NCBI GenBank assembly: GCA_050697155.1
Contig: JBOGZD010000002.1
Location: 1 to 64,000 of the forward strand
Source: JBOGZD01 sp050697155
Lineage (GTDB): Bacteria > Actinomycetota > Thermoleophilia > Solirubrobacterales > 70-9
Direction of reading: 5' to 3'
Length of the DNA stretch: 64,000 nucleotides
The stretch's first letter is position 1; each line of letters starts with the position of its first letter. Below are positions 32,790-41,900 of this stretch, one piece after another. The notes below the pieces were generated by a model. The model had not been told where the DNA came from. It was given only the letters and a program-made list of their open reading frames with translations, and searched no databases. The translations under genes and the position numbers were made by a program.

Positions 32790-33251
32790 ATGGCAACCAA
32801 AACCACCAGCCGGGAGGAGATCACCGAGATCGCGTCGCGGCTGCGCCTGGCTATCGCCCGGATGGCGCGCCGCCTGCGCCAGGACGCGCTCGACGCCGAG
32901 GGCGCACCGCTCAGCCCCACGCTGACCGCCGCACTGGCGACGGTCGAGGCCCGCGGGCCGCTGACGCCGAGCGAGCTCGCCGCCCGCGAGCGGGTTCAGC
33001 GCCCGACCGCCACCCGGATCGTCGCCAGGCTGGCCGAGCTCGGCCTGGTCGAGCGGACGGCCGATCCCAGCGACGGGCGCGCGTCGCTTATCAGCGTGAC
33101 CCGCGACGGCCGCGACCTCCTGCGCCGCCTTCGCACCCGCAAGAACGCCTACCTCGCCCGTCGCCTGCGCGAGCTCGACCCGGCCGACGCGGCCGCGCTC
33201 GAGCGAGCGCTTCCGGCACTCGAGCGGATGCTCGACGAGGAGCAGCTATGA
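32790..33251 (+). CDS. MarR-family transcriptional regulator
   Basis: A 153-residue winged-helix protein. The recognition region reads LTPSELAARERVQRPTATRIVARLAELGLVER and the wing contains DPSDGRASLISVTRDG, the D-xR wing motif of MarR proteins; long N- and C-terminal helices would form the dimer interface. It lies directly before an MFS transporter (the transporter GTG at 33253 follows the stop by 1 nt), the classical arrangement of a local repressor of an efflux pump. The paired palindromes over its promoter are the likely binding sites. The ligand is unknown. Confidence 0.9.
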   Translation: MATKTTSREEITEIASRLRLAIARMARRLRQDALDAEGAPLSPTLTAALATVEARGPLTPSELAARERVQRPTATRIVARLAELGLVERTADPSDGRASLISVTRDGRDLLRRLRTRKNAYLARRLRELDPADAAALERALPALERMLDEEQL

Positions 33252-33252
33252 G

Positions 33253-35100
33253 GTGGAGTCCCACAGGACGAAGCCGAATCCGGCCGCTGTTGAGGCCGCT
33301 GTCGTGAGTGCGGCTCTGCGCCGCTCCCTCTCCTCGCTCTCGATCTCCAACTACCGGCGCTACTTCGCCGGCCAGCTGGTCTCGCTCAGCGGCAACTGGA
33401 TGCAGACCGTGGCCGAGATGTGGCTGGTGCTCGAGCTCACCGGCAGCGGGGTCGCGGTCGGGGTCACCGCGGCGCTTCAGTTCCTGCCGATGCTGCTCTT
33501 CGGGGCCTGGGGCGGGGCACTCGCCGACCGGCTGCCGAAGCGCTCGCTGCTGCTCGCCACGCAGTCGCTGATGGCGATCCCGGCGCTCTCGCTGTGGGCG
33601 CTGACCGCGTCCGGCGGGATCGAGCCGTGGATGGTCTACGGACTCGTCTTCGCCCGTGGAGCGGTGAACTCGGTCGACAACCCGACCAGGCAGAGCTTCG
33701 TGATCGAGATGGTCGGCGCCGACCGAGTGGTGAGCGCGGTCGGCCTCAACAGCACCCTGATCCACTCGGCGCGGATCCTCGGCCCCGCGGGCGCCGGAGT
33801 GCTGATCTCGACCGTCGGCGTCGCTCCGTGCTTCCTGATCAACGCCCTCACCTTCGGGGCGATGATCGTCGCCCTCCGGGCGATGGATCCCGCGGCGCTC
33901 TCCCCTGCGGCTCGCCCACGCGACGGCTCCGGGGGCGTGCGGGCGGCGATCCGCTATGTCGCCGGCGAGCCGGCGCTGGCGATCCCGCTGGCGATGATGG
34001 GGGTGGTCGGCACGCTCGGCTTCAACTTCCTGGTCCTGCTGCCGCTCCTGGCCCGGTTCTCCTACGGCGGGGGCGCTGAGACCTACACCGCGCTCGCGGT
34101 CGCGATGGGCATCGGCTCGGTGATCGGCGCGCTCGCCGTCGGCGCCCGGGACCGGGTCTCCGAGCGGCTCATGGTCGGCGCCGCGGTCGCCTTCGGCGTC
34201 CTGGCGCTGCTCGCCGCCGCCGCTCCCACCCTGCCGCTGGCGATCGCCGCGCTGACTCCGCTCGGGGCCGCGACAGTGACCTTCGCCGCAGGGATCAACT
34301 CGACCCTGCAACTCGGCTCGGCGCCCGAGATGCGCGGGCGCGTCATGGCCCTCTACTCGATCGTCTTCCTCGGCTCCACTCCGATCGGCGGCCCGATCGC
34401 CGGTTGGCTCGCCGAGGTGGCCGGCCCGCGCGCCGGGCTGGTGCTCGCCGGTGGGGCCGCGCTCGCGGCCGCCCTCGGAGGCTGGATCGCCTTCGCCCGC
34501 AGCCGCGACCCCGGCTGGCGTCCGGGGATCGCCGGCGCGCTGGTGCTCTCACCCGACCCGGGCCGGCGGCGGCGGTGGCGGCTTCGCGCGCGGCGCGCGA
34601 TCGCGGTAGAGGCCCGGGGTGCGGATCAGCCTCAGCGGCTCGAAAGCCGACGAGGGCTCGACGTAGAAGCGGACTCCGTCGCGGTCCTCGATCGCCGCGA
34701 CGGCCGCCTCCCGTCGGCGCCAGGCGAGCGCGACCATGACCGCGTAGCCGGCGCCGATCGCCGCCACCTGGGGCCAGACCCAGCCGGCAACGCCGACGCC
34801 GAGCGCGAAGGCGCCGATCGGCCACAGCCGCCCGAACGCGATCCTGCCCGGGCTCTCCGGCGGCAGGCTGGTCGTGGTTCGCGCCGAGGCGAGCGTCCCG
34901 GCCATCTCCTCGGCGGTCCGGGCCGCGCGCCCGAGCCAGAGCCCGAGCGCTGCCGCCGCAGCCCACCAGCCGCCGGCGACGATCAGCGCCACGGCGTCGG
35001 CGTCGCGGTTGGCGACCACGACCGCGACCGTGCCGAGCGCGGTGGCGACGCCGGCAACGAGCAGCACGGTCACCCGCAACAGGTCGCAGAACAGCACTAG
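33253..35100 (+). CDS. MFS efflux transporter (enterobactin-exporter-like) with an antisense-encoded C-terminal extension
   Basis: Residues 1-425 form an MFS protein of the DUF894/enterobactin-exporter type: ISNYRRYFAGQLVSLSGNWMQTVA, WGGALADRLPKRSLLL, a second DNPTRQSFVIEMVG loop and GSTPIGGPIAGWLAE, about 12 membrane helices. The frame does not stop at the expected end (near 34530) but continues about 190 codons with Arg/Asp/Glu-rich, non-membrane sequence, entirely antisense to the convergent gene 34549-35097, before reaching TAG at 35098. Whether this tail is made is doubtful; no stop exists in this frame earlier. GTG 33304, with GAGG 8 nt upstream, is an alternative start. It is likely controlled by the MarR protein upstream. 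Confidence 0.75.
   Translation: MESHRTKPNPAAVEAAVVSAALRRSLSSLSISNYRRYFAGQLVSLSGNWMQTVAEMWLVLELTGSGVAVGVTAALQFLPMLLFGAWGGALADRLPKRSLLLATQSLMAIPALSLWALTASGGIEPWMVYGLVFARGAVNSVDNPTRQSFVIEMVGADRVVSAVGLNSTLIHSARILGPAGAGVLISTVGVAPCFLINALTFGAMIVALRAMDPAALSPAARPRDGSGGVRAAIRYVAGEPALAIPLAMMGVVGTLGFNFLVLLPLLARFSYGGGAETYTALAVAMGIGSVIGALAVGARDRVSERLMVGAAVAFGVLALLAAAAPTLPLAIAALTPLGAATVTFAAGINSTLQLGSAPEMRGRVMALYSIVFLGSTPIGGPIAGWLAEVAGPRAGLVLAGGAALAAALGGWIAFARSRDPGWRPGIAGALVLSPDPGRRRRWRLRARRAIAVEARGADQPQRLESRRGLDVEADSVAVLDRRDGRLPSAPGERDHDRVAGADRRHLGPDPAGNADAEREGADRPQPPERDPARALRRQAGRGSRRGERPGHLLGGPGRAPEPEPERCRRSPPAAGDDQRHGVGVAVGDHDRDRAERGGDAGNEQHGHPQQVAEQH
34549..35097 (-). CDS. Membrane protein of unknown function
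   Basis: A 182-residue protein with about four hydrophobic segments (VTVLLVAGVATALGTVAVVV, ALIVAGGWWAAAAALGLWL, PIGAFALGVGVAGWVW, IGAGYAVMVALAW) arranged as two hairpins, then a conserved-looking cytosolic tail RFYVEPSSAFEPLRLIRTPGLYRDR and a proline stretch. I do not know the family; the tail pattern seems familiar from Thermoleophilia. The membrane pattern and sensible composition make this strand the real one, even though the transporter frame on the opposite strand covers all of it. Confidence 0.68.
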   Translation of the reverse strand: MLFCDLLRVTVLLVAGVATALGTVAVVVANRDADAVALIVAGGWWAAAAALGLWLGRAARTAEEMAGTLASARTTTSLPPESPGRIAFGRLWPIGAFALGVGVAGWVWPQVAAIGAGYAVMVALAWRRREAAVAAIEDRDGVRFYVEPSSAFEPLRLIRTPGLYRDRAPRAKPPPPPPARVG

Positions 35101-35149
35101 CTCGCCCCCGGGCGGTCAAGCACGGCCTTCGTGCGGTGTTGGCAGGGCA

Positions 35150-35935
35150 TCAGGCGAGCTCCATCAGCAGCTCGACGAAGCCGTCGGTGCCCGCGGCCAC
35201 CACGTCGGCGCGCTCGGCGATCGCCGCCGGGCCCTCATCCGAGGCGACGCCGACGCAGACCGCCCGCTCGATCGTCCCCGCGTCGGCGAGCCGGCGGAGG
35301 CCGTCGAAGGCGTCCAGGTCGGTGCTGTCGTCGCCGGCGTAGAGCGCTGCCCGCAGCTCGTGCTCGCCGAGCACACGCTCGATCACCGTGCCCTTGTCGA
35401 CCTCGGCGAGGGGGCGCAGCTCGAGCACCTTGCGCCCCCAGTGGGGATGCAGGCGGCGCGCCTGGGCCAGCGCGGCGGCCTCGCGCGCCTCGAGCTCGGC
35501 GGCGGCGAGGCTGCCGGCGCCGCGCCAGTGAAGCGCCTGGATCGGGCCCTTGTCCTCGATCCTGATCCCGACCGCGTCCAGCCGGCCTCGGTCGAGGGTC
35601 CCGACCAGCTCCGCCGCCAGCTCCTCGCGCCCGCGCAGCTCCGGGTCGAAGGCCGGCTCGTCCATTCCCGGCTCCAGCCGCTCGAGCCCGTGGTTGCCGA
35701 CGTAGAGCAGCTCCTCGACGCCGACCAGGCGACGGGCCTCGGCGGCACGGCGGCCTGAGACGCAACCGACCAGCGCGAAGCGGCCGGCGAGCTCGCGCAG
35801 CACCGCGCGCGCGGGCTCGGGGACGCTCGCCTGCTCGGGGCGAGCGGCGATCGGCGCCAGCGTGCCGTCGACGTCGGTGAGGATCGCGGCCCGGCCAGGC
35901 TCGGCGCGCAACGGCTCGAGCGCGGGCTCAGCCAA
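35150..35935 (-). CDS. otsB: Trehalose-6-phosphate phosphatase
   Basis: A 261-residue HAD-superfamily enzyme matching OtsB: motif I ILTDVDGTLAPIA, motif II region FALVGCVSGR, GNHGLERLEPG, the cap domain in the middle, and the C-terminal GTVIERVL...ALYAGDDSTDLDAF motif. It removes phosphate from trehalose 6-phosphate in the OtsA/OtsB route; no otsA is in this window. The start appears to be TTG at 35935; the divergent TauE half-gene begins 49 nt away. It precedes the 182-residue membrane protein on the same strand. Confidence 0.87.
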   Translation of the reverse strand: MAEPALEPLRAEPGRAAILTDVDGTLAPIAARPEQASVPEPARAVLRELAGRFALVGCVSGRRAAEARRLVGVEELLYVGNHGLERLEPGMDEPAFDPELRGREELAAELVGTLDRGRLDAVGIRIEDKGPIQALHWRGAGSLAAAELEAREAAALAQARRLHPHWGRKVLELRPLAEVDKGTVIERVLGEHELRAALYAGDDSTDLDAFDGLRRLADAGTIERAVCVGVASDEGPAAIAERADVVAAGTDGFVELLMELA

Positions 35936-35972
35936 TGGGCGGGAGCGGTTCGGGCGCCTGTCGCATCGGCAC

Positions 35973-35978
35973 TAGTAT
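35973..35978 (+). promoter_or_regulatory. Leaderless -10 box (TAGTAT) for the split TauE pair
   Basis: TAGTAT ends 6 nt before the GTG at 35985. Confidence 0.55.
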
Positions 35979-35984
35979 CGCCGC

Positions 35985-36344
35985 GTGGCCGCCGGCAGAG
36001 TCCTCCAGCTCGCCGTGATCGCGACCGCGGCGGGGGCGTTCAGCGGCCTGTTCGGGGTCGGCGGCGGAACCGTGATCGTCCCGCTGCTGGTCCTCTGGCT
36101 CGCCTACGGCGAGCGCGAGGCGACCGGGACCAGCCTCGCGGCGATCGCGGTGATCGCCGCGCTGGCGACGATCGGCCAGGGCGCCTACGGCAACCTGGAT
36201 CCGCTGCTCGGTCTGCTGGTCGGGGTGCCGGCCGTGGCCGGGGTGATCGCCGGCACCGGGCTCCAGCAGCGGCTGCCCGAGCCCACGATCTCGGCCCTGT
36301 TCGCGCTCCTGCTGCTCGCGATCGCGGTCGAGCTGGTGCTCTGA
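35985..36344 (+). CDS. TauE/SafE half-protein, N-terminal repeat
   Basis: A 119-residue, four-helix membrane protein equal to one half of a standard TauE/SafE exporter: GAFSGLFGVGGGTVIVPLLVLWL is the first conserved G-rich loop and ATGTSLAAIAVIAALATIGQGAYGN the second. Normal family members are about 250 residues made of two such repeats in one chain. The stop overlaps the start of the next gene by one base (TGATG), so the two halves are translationally coupled and presumably assemble as a heterodimer. Transported anion unknown. Confidence 0.82.
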   Translation: MAAGRVLQLAVIATAAGAFSGLFGVGGGTVIVPLLVLWLAYGEREATGTSLAAIAVIAALATIGQGAYGNLDPLLGLLVGVPAVAGVIAGTGLQQRLPEPTISALFALLLLAIAVELVL

Positions 36345-36712
36345 TGGAGTACGTGGCCGCGGCCGTGTTCGGGTTCGCCGGCGGCGTCGTCGGGGGGGTG
36401 CTCGGGGTCGGCGGCGGGATCCTGTTCGTGCCGGCGCTGGCGATCTTCCTCGACGAGAGTCAGATCCGCGCCGAGGCCGCCTCGCTGCTGGCGATCGTCC
36501 CGGTCGCCGCCGCCGGCGCCTGGCGCCAGCACGGGTTCGGCAACGTCCGCGTCCGCGACGGGATCTTGATCGGGGCGCTCTCGCCGCTCGGGGTCGCGGC
36601 CGGGGTCGTGGTCGCAAACTCGGTCTCCCAGCGAGCGCTCGAGCTTGCATTCGCGGCGCTGCTGGTGCTCGTCGCCGGCCAGCTCATCAGGCGGGCGCTC
36701 GCCAGCCCGTAG
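36344..36712 (+). CDS. TauE/SafE half-protein, C-terminal repeat
   Basis: A 122-residue four-helix protein, homologous to the preceding one: GGVVGGVLGVGGGILFVPALAIFL and RAEAASLLAIVPVAAAGAWRQHGFGNV repeat the same two motifs. It starts on the last base of the upstream stop codon. Both halves keep intact G-rich loops, so this looks like a functional split rather than a broken gene. Its last 26 bp overlap tail-to-tail with the HD-domain gene. Confidence 0.82.
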   Translation: MEYVAAAVFGFAGGVVGGVLGVGGGILFVPALAIFLDESQIRAEAASLLAIVPVAAAGAWRQHGFGNVRVRDGILIGALSPLGVAAGVVVANSVSQRALELAFAALLVLVAGQLIRRALASP

Positions 36713-37631
36713 GCGCTGCGCGGCTACCGCCGTGCTCGAGGGCGCCCTTGACCGAAGCGTCGAGGGCGTTCAGCCGGTAGAGCGCGAGCGCCTCGGGCGA
36801 GGCGAAGCCGCGCGAGCCGCCTCCTGCGGCCGCCGCCCTGCCGGGCCCGGCGTCCGCCCCGTGGTGGCTGAGCACGCAGTTGACCAGCGCCAGCCGGCGC
36901 TCGTCCGGCAGCGGGGCGGCCGCCGCGCCCACCAGCTCGGCGCCGATCGTGAGGTGGCCGAGCAGGCGGCCCTCCTCGCTGATCCCGAACTCGGCCCCGT
37001 AGGTGAACTCGCGCGCCCGGCCGACGTCGTGGACGATCGCCGCCGCCATCAGAAGGTCGGAGTCGAGCCGCGGGTGAAGCTGGCTGAGATCGCCGACGAG
37101 AGTGCCGACCGAGACCGTGTGCTCGAGCAGCCCGCCGAGGTAGGCGTGGTGGCTGGTGCGGGTGGCCGGGGCGCGGCCGAAGTCGTCGGCCAGCGGCCCG
37201 GAGAGGACGAGGCCCTCGACGACCGCCCGCAGGGCGCCGTCGTGGATCTCGCGCACCAGGTGCTCGAGGAAGCCCTCGAGCTCCTCCACCGAGCGATAGG
37301 CGGCCGGCAGGAAGTCGGCCGGGTCGAAGCTGCCGGGCTCGAGCCGCCGGGCGTCGTCGAGCTCGGCGACGAGCTCGCAGCGGAAGCGCTCGACCTTTCC
37401 CCTCGCCGCGACCGCGTCGCCGGCCTCGAACCGCAGCCCGATCCGATCAGCCTCGCGGAAGACCCGGGCCGGGATCGTGCCGGTGCGGTCGCGTAGCCGC
37501 AGCGACAGGTAGGTGGAGCCGTTGCGGGAGACGAGGCGCTCCTTCTGCAGGCAGGCGTAGCTGCCCTCGAACCGCTGTCCCGGCCGAAGCGTCGCGATCT
37601 CGGCGCGAATCTGTGCGACCGCCGCCTCCAT
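36687..37631 (-). CDS. OB-fold/HD-domain 3'-5' exoribonuclease, YhaM-like
   Basis: A 314-residue protein with an N-terminal OB fold (RFEGSYACLQKERLVSRNGSTYLSLRLRD...TIPARVF region) and a C-terminal HD phosphohydrolase domain: SHHAYLGGLLEHTVSVGTL, AAAIVHDVGRA (the HD pair), and NCVLSHHGADAG. This order matches YhaM/Cbf1 of Gram-positive bacteria, which trims RNA and single-stranded DNA from the 3' end. The ATG at 37631 gives the family N-terminus; the frame is open farther upstream. It is divergent from the PAC2 gene. Confidence 0.83.
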   Translation of the reverse strand: MEAAVAQIRAEIATLRPGQRFEGSYACLQKERLVSRNGSTYLSLRLRDRTGTIPARVFREADRIGLRFEAGDAVAARGKVERFRCELVAELDDARRLEPGSFDPADFLPAAYRSVEELEGFLEHLVREIHDGALRAVVEGLVLSGPLADDFGRAPATRTSHHAYLGGLLEHTVSVGTLVGDLSQLHPRLDSDLLMAAAIVHDVGRAREFTYGAEFGISEEGRLLGHLTIGAELVGAAAAPLPDERRLALVNCVLSHHGADAGPGRAAAAGGGSRGFASPEALALYRLNALDASVKGALEHGGSRAAPTGWRAPA

Positions 37632-37679
37632 GTACTCGATCTTGACCCGCGGACCGGATCGATCGCGGACCTGCGCCGG

Positions 37680-37685
37680 TAGGCT
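37680..37685 (+). promoter_or_regulatory. Leaderless -10 box (TAGGCT) for the PAC2 gene
   Basis: TAGGCT ends exactly 7 nt before the GTG at 37693. Confidence 0.55.
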
Positions 37686-37692
37686 CGGGACC

Positions 37693-38559
37693 GTGGATGC
37701 CCTGATCTGGGAGGGCGAGCCCCCGCGCCTTCGCTCACCGATCCTCGTCGCCGCCTTCGGCGGCTGGAACGACGCCGCCAGCTCGGCTACCAACGCGCTC
37801 GAGGCGGTCGCCGTTGCGCTCGACTCCGAGCCGATCGCGGCGGTCGACCCCGAGGACTTCTACGACTTCCAGGTGACACGCCCGACCATTCGCCTGAGCG
37901 AGGGACAGACGCGGGAGGTCGAGTGGCCCACCAACGCCCTGTTCGCCGCTCGCGCGCCCGCCGCGGAGCGCGACCTGGTGCTGCTCTCGGGGGTCGAGCC
38001 GAACATGCGCTGGCGCAGCTTCTCGACCGCCGTCCTCGACGCGGCCGAGCGGCTCGAGGTCGAGATGGTGGTCACCCTGGGCGCGCTGCTCGCCGACGTA
38101 GCCCACACCCGGCCGGTGCCGATCACCGGCCTCGCCTCGGACCCCGAGCTGGTCGATCGGCTCGACCTCAGCCGCTCGAACTACGAGGGCCCCACCGGGA
38201 TCGTCGGCGTCCTGCACGATGCCTGCCGCCAGCGCGGGCTGACCTCGGCGAGCCTCTGGGCGGCCGTCCCGCACTACGTCGCCGCCGTCCCGAACCCGAA
38301 GGCTGCGCTGGCGCTGCTGCGCCGGCTGGAGGCGTTCACCGGGATCGCGATCGAGGCATCGGAGCTCGAGGAGGCGATGGACCGGTTCGAGCACCAGGTC
38401 GACCGCGCCGTCGCCTCCAACCCCGAGATCGAGGAGCTCGTCCAGCGGCTCGAGTCCGAGCAGGACGAGGGCGAGGAGGCCGGCGAGGACGTCCCCTCAG
38501 GCGACTCGATCGCCCGCGACTTCCAGCGCTTCCTGCGCCAGCGCAGCGACGACGAGTAG
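37693..38559 (+). CDS. PAC2-family protein (proteasome-assembly-chaperone-like)
   Basis: A 288-residue protein with the PAC2 pattern: SPILVAAFGGWNDAASSAT, the DPEDFYDFQVTRPTIRL segment, LLSGVEPNMRWRSFSTAVLD, and SLWAAVPHYVAAVPNPKAAL. The fold resembles purine nucleoside phosphorylases and eukaryotic proteasome assembly chaperones; actinobacterial members have no settled function. The C-terminal 70 residues are acidic with predicted coiled coil (EELVQRLESEQDEGEEAGED). No proteasome genes are in the window. Confidence 0.85.
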   Translation: MDALIWEGEPPRLRSPILVAAFGGWNDAASSATNALEAVAVALDSEPIAAVDPEDFYDFQVTRPTIRLSEGQTREVEWPTNALFAARAPAAERDLVLLSGVEPNMRWRSFSTAVLDAAERLEVEMVVTLGALLADVAHTRPVPITGLASDPELVDRLDLSRSNYEGPTGIVGVLHDACRQRGLTSASLWAAVPHYVAAVPNPKAALALLRRLEAFTGIAIEASELEEAMDRFEHQVDRAVASNPEIEELVQRLESEQDEGEEAGEDVPSGDSIARDFQRFLRQRSDDE

Positions 38560-38572
38560 ACCGGGGCTCGCG

Positions 38573-38865
38573 GTGGACGCCGTGGAAGAGCTCGACCGGG
38601 CGAGGCTTACGCAAGGCGGGCACGGAAGGACGCGTATGAGGCGCTCTCAGCCGCAGACCGTGAGGCGCCACTGGGCGTCGCGGACCTGCAGCTGCTGGCC
38701 ACTGCCGCGTTCATGCGTGGCCGTGACAACGACTACGTGAGCGCGCTGGAGCGCGTCCATCGCCTCAATCACGACGCCGGGGAGGCGCTGGGGGCTGCGC
38801 GCTGCGCGTTCTGGATCGGCATCAGCCACGCGCTCCGAGGTGAGATGGGTCCCGCGAGCGGATGA
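38573..38865 (+). pseudogene. Decayed TPR/LuxR-type regulator fragment
   Basis: Between the PAC2 and UvrD-like genes, a GTG at 38573 opens VDAVEELDRAR and, after one missing base near 38600 (a G in AGGCTTAC), the next frame continues KDAYEALSAADREAPLGVADL, LLATAAFMRGRDNDYVSALE and RCAFWIGISHALRGEMG before a stop at 38865. This is the N-terminal helical repeat region I recognise from large ATPase/LuxR-type regulators in actinobacteria; the rest of the gene is gone. Both the frameshift and the truncation indicate a dead gene. Confidence 0.6.
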
Positions 38866-38953
38866 GCGCTTCTACCGTCTGCGGCGCAGCTGAGCCCGGC
38901 GCGTGCTCCGGTGCGGACGAATGGGGAGGTCGGGTGCTGTGTCGGCGACTCAG

Positions 38954-41900
38954 CTACGCCTCGGAGGCGGGGCAGATCAGCCGGTAGTCGCACCAGGAGC
39001 AGATCTCGTACGAGGGGCGAGGCTCGAAGTCCTGGTCCTCGATCCCGCTCGCGACCTCGAGCACGGTGCGCTCGACGCGCTCGGCGTCGTCCGGCTCGCC
39101 GCGGACCGGGACGCGCTCGTCGGCGAGCACGTACCAGTAGCTCCCCACCTCGGCCTCGATCTCCCAGGCGGTGCGGGCGCCGAGCCGGTAGAGCGCCAGC
39201 TGGACGTCGCCCGCGAGCGCTGGCCCCGAGCCCGGGTCGCCGGTCTTGTAGTCGATCAGCTCGTAGCCGCCATCCGGGAGCCGGTCCACTCGGTCGACCC
39301 GGCCGCGGAGCTGGTGCTGGCCGATCGCAAATGCGAAGTTGCGCTCCAGCCAGACCGGGCTCGCCTGCGAGCTCGCGTGGCGCTCCTGGTAGCGGGCGAG
39401 CGCGGCGACGGCGCGGTCGCGGTACTGAAGCTCGTCGTCTGAGGCGCCGAACCCGGTCCGCCGCCAGCCGGCCTCGAACAGCGAGAGCAGCCGCTCCAGG
39501 CTGCCCGCGGGGGCGCTGATACCGGGCTCGGCGCCGGTCGACTGCGCGCGCATCTCCTCGGCGTGGAAGCGCTCGAGCACTTGGTGGACGAGGATCCCGA
39601 ACCGCTGGTTGATCGTCGGCTCCTGCGGGATCGCGAACACGCGAGCGAACTTGTACTTCAGCGGGCAGGTCCGGTAGAGGTCGATGTCGGAGGCCGAGAG
39701 CGCCAGGCCGTCGCCACGGCGAGGCAGGAACTGCTCCAGCGAGGGCTCGCTGCGGGAGGCGATCTGGTCCCGGCGGGCGCCGCGCTCGCGCTCCTCTCCG
39801 ATCACGTACTCGTCGAGCGCCGAGCCCTGCAGCGCCTCGAGCTGCTCGGGCGAGGCGACCCGGCCCAGCAGCTCGTTGATCGCCGCGAGCGCGTCGGCGG
39901 CCGGCTCGGAGCCGGGGCGCTGGACGAGCGCGCCGAGCTTGATCAGCTCCAGGTAGCGGGCGATCGCCGCGTTGAGGTCGGTGGCGGTGTCGAGGCGCAT
40001 CTCCGACAGCGCCGCCCCCGCTCGCCACGAGGCCTCGAGCACCTCGTCGCGGATCATCCGGTAGGTCGAATGCAGGCCCTCGGCGGGCCCGAAGAGCTCC
40101 TCGGCGTGGTGCTCCTCGTCGGCATCGCGGGCCCGCCGCGCGTCGGCGTAGATCCGCGAGGGCGCGCCCTCGCCGTCACCCGGCCCCGCGGGCCAGGAGA
40201 GCACCAGCGCCTCGCCGGCTCGGGTCATCGCCAGGTGGGCGAAGCGGCGGCGGCGCCCCCGGGTGAGCTCGTCGCCTGACTCGGGCAGCGGCTCGTCGAG
40301 CAACGCGTCGGGGATCCACTCGTCCTCCCACGGGCGCGCCTCGATCGCCCCGCTTCGCAGCCCAAGGAGATAGACGCGGTCGAACTCGAGTCCCTTGACC
40401 TGACCGGGCTCGGCGAGCAGCACCGCGCCCGCGGCGGGCCGGTCGCAGTCCTCAGCGTCGAGAGCTCCCGCGTCGGCGACCGCGGTCAGATGGCGGACGA
40501 AGTCGCGCACCGTGCCGCGCGGCTCGCGGCGCGACCACGAGGCCGCCAGCTCCGCCAGCCGCGAGAGGTTGACCAGCCGCTCGGCGGTCTCCGGGCTCGC
40601 GGCGAACAGGCGGTGCCGGCGAAAGCCCACCCGCTCGATCAGCCGCCGGACGAAGACGTCGGCGCGCATCTCGTCCAGCGCCCTCGCGGCGGCACGCTGG
40701 AGCCGCAGGAACGCCTGGATCCGGTCGCGCGCCTCCGGGGGGAGCTGCGGGCTTTCCAGCGCCGCCTCGAGCGCGGAGACCATGTCGAGCTTGCGCCGGC
40801 GCGCAATCGTCGTCACCTTCGCGAGATCGACCGAGCGCAGCTCGACCGGCGGGCGGGTGAGCGCGCGGACGACCGCTGCGGCATCGCCCGGATCGGCGAG
40901 CATCCGCAGCCAGGCGAGCGCGTCGCGGACCTCGGGGCGCTGGAAGAAGGCGGCATCGCCGGCGAACCGAAACGGCACGCTGCGCTCCTCGAGCGCGGCG
41001 GCGACCAGCCGCCCCTCGCGCCAGCCCGAGCCGGTGACGATGCAAGCGCGCTCGGGGCGAACCTCGCCCGCCGCGAGCAGGCCCTCGATCTCGCGGGAGA
41101 CGGCCTGGGCCTGGGCTCGGTCGTTCTCGCAGCGCCAGAACCGAACCGCCGCCGGCTCGCGCAGGGTCGCTCCGAGATCGACCTCGGCGGCCCCGGGATG
41201 GGCGGCGCGAAAGCTCTCCAGCGCCGCCTCGCCGGCGCCGCGAAACCGGCGAACCGCCTGGGCGGGATCGCATGCACAAGCGAGGTTGCCGTCCCCGGCG
41301 ATCAGGTCGAGCAGGCGCCGGTGGGCGATGCCGGTGTCCTCGAGCTCGTCGACGAGCACACCGACGAAGCGAGCGGCGACGTCGGCGGCGACGTCGGGGC
41401 GGTCGGTGAGCAGCTTCGCGAGGCCGAGCACGAGGTCGCCGTGGTCGAAGCTGCCGCTCTCGTGAAGGAGCCGGTCATGGCGCGCGTAGAGCTCGGCGAA
41501 CTCGACCTCGCGCTCGGCCCGCTCGCGCTCGGCGGCGGTCGAGGCGGCCCGAGCCGACTCGGTCGCCCACTCGCGCAGGCGGCCCGGCCCGATCGCCTCG
41601 GACTTGAGCAGGTCGATCCGCCGCAGCAGCCGGGCGAGGAGCCCGGCGGGGTTGCCGCGGATCTCGTGCCGGCGCAGGGGCAGATCGTCGAACCGGTCGA
41701 GCAGGATCGCGAGCCGGTCGGCGCCGCCGAGCACGGCGAAGAACGGGTCCAGCCCGGCCTCGGTGGAGCGTTCGCGAAGCAGCCGCTCGGCGGCCTCCTC
41801 GTAGGTGAAGACCCAGAGCTCCTCGTGCGGGCGGTCCAGCAGCTCCTCGGCCCGCTCGCGGAGTCCCGCCCGGGCGGCGCGCGAGCGGGTGACGACCAGG

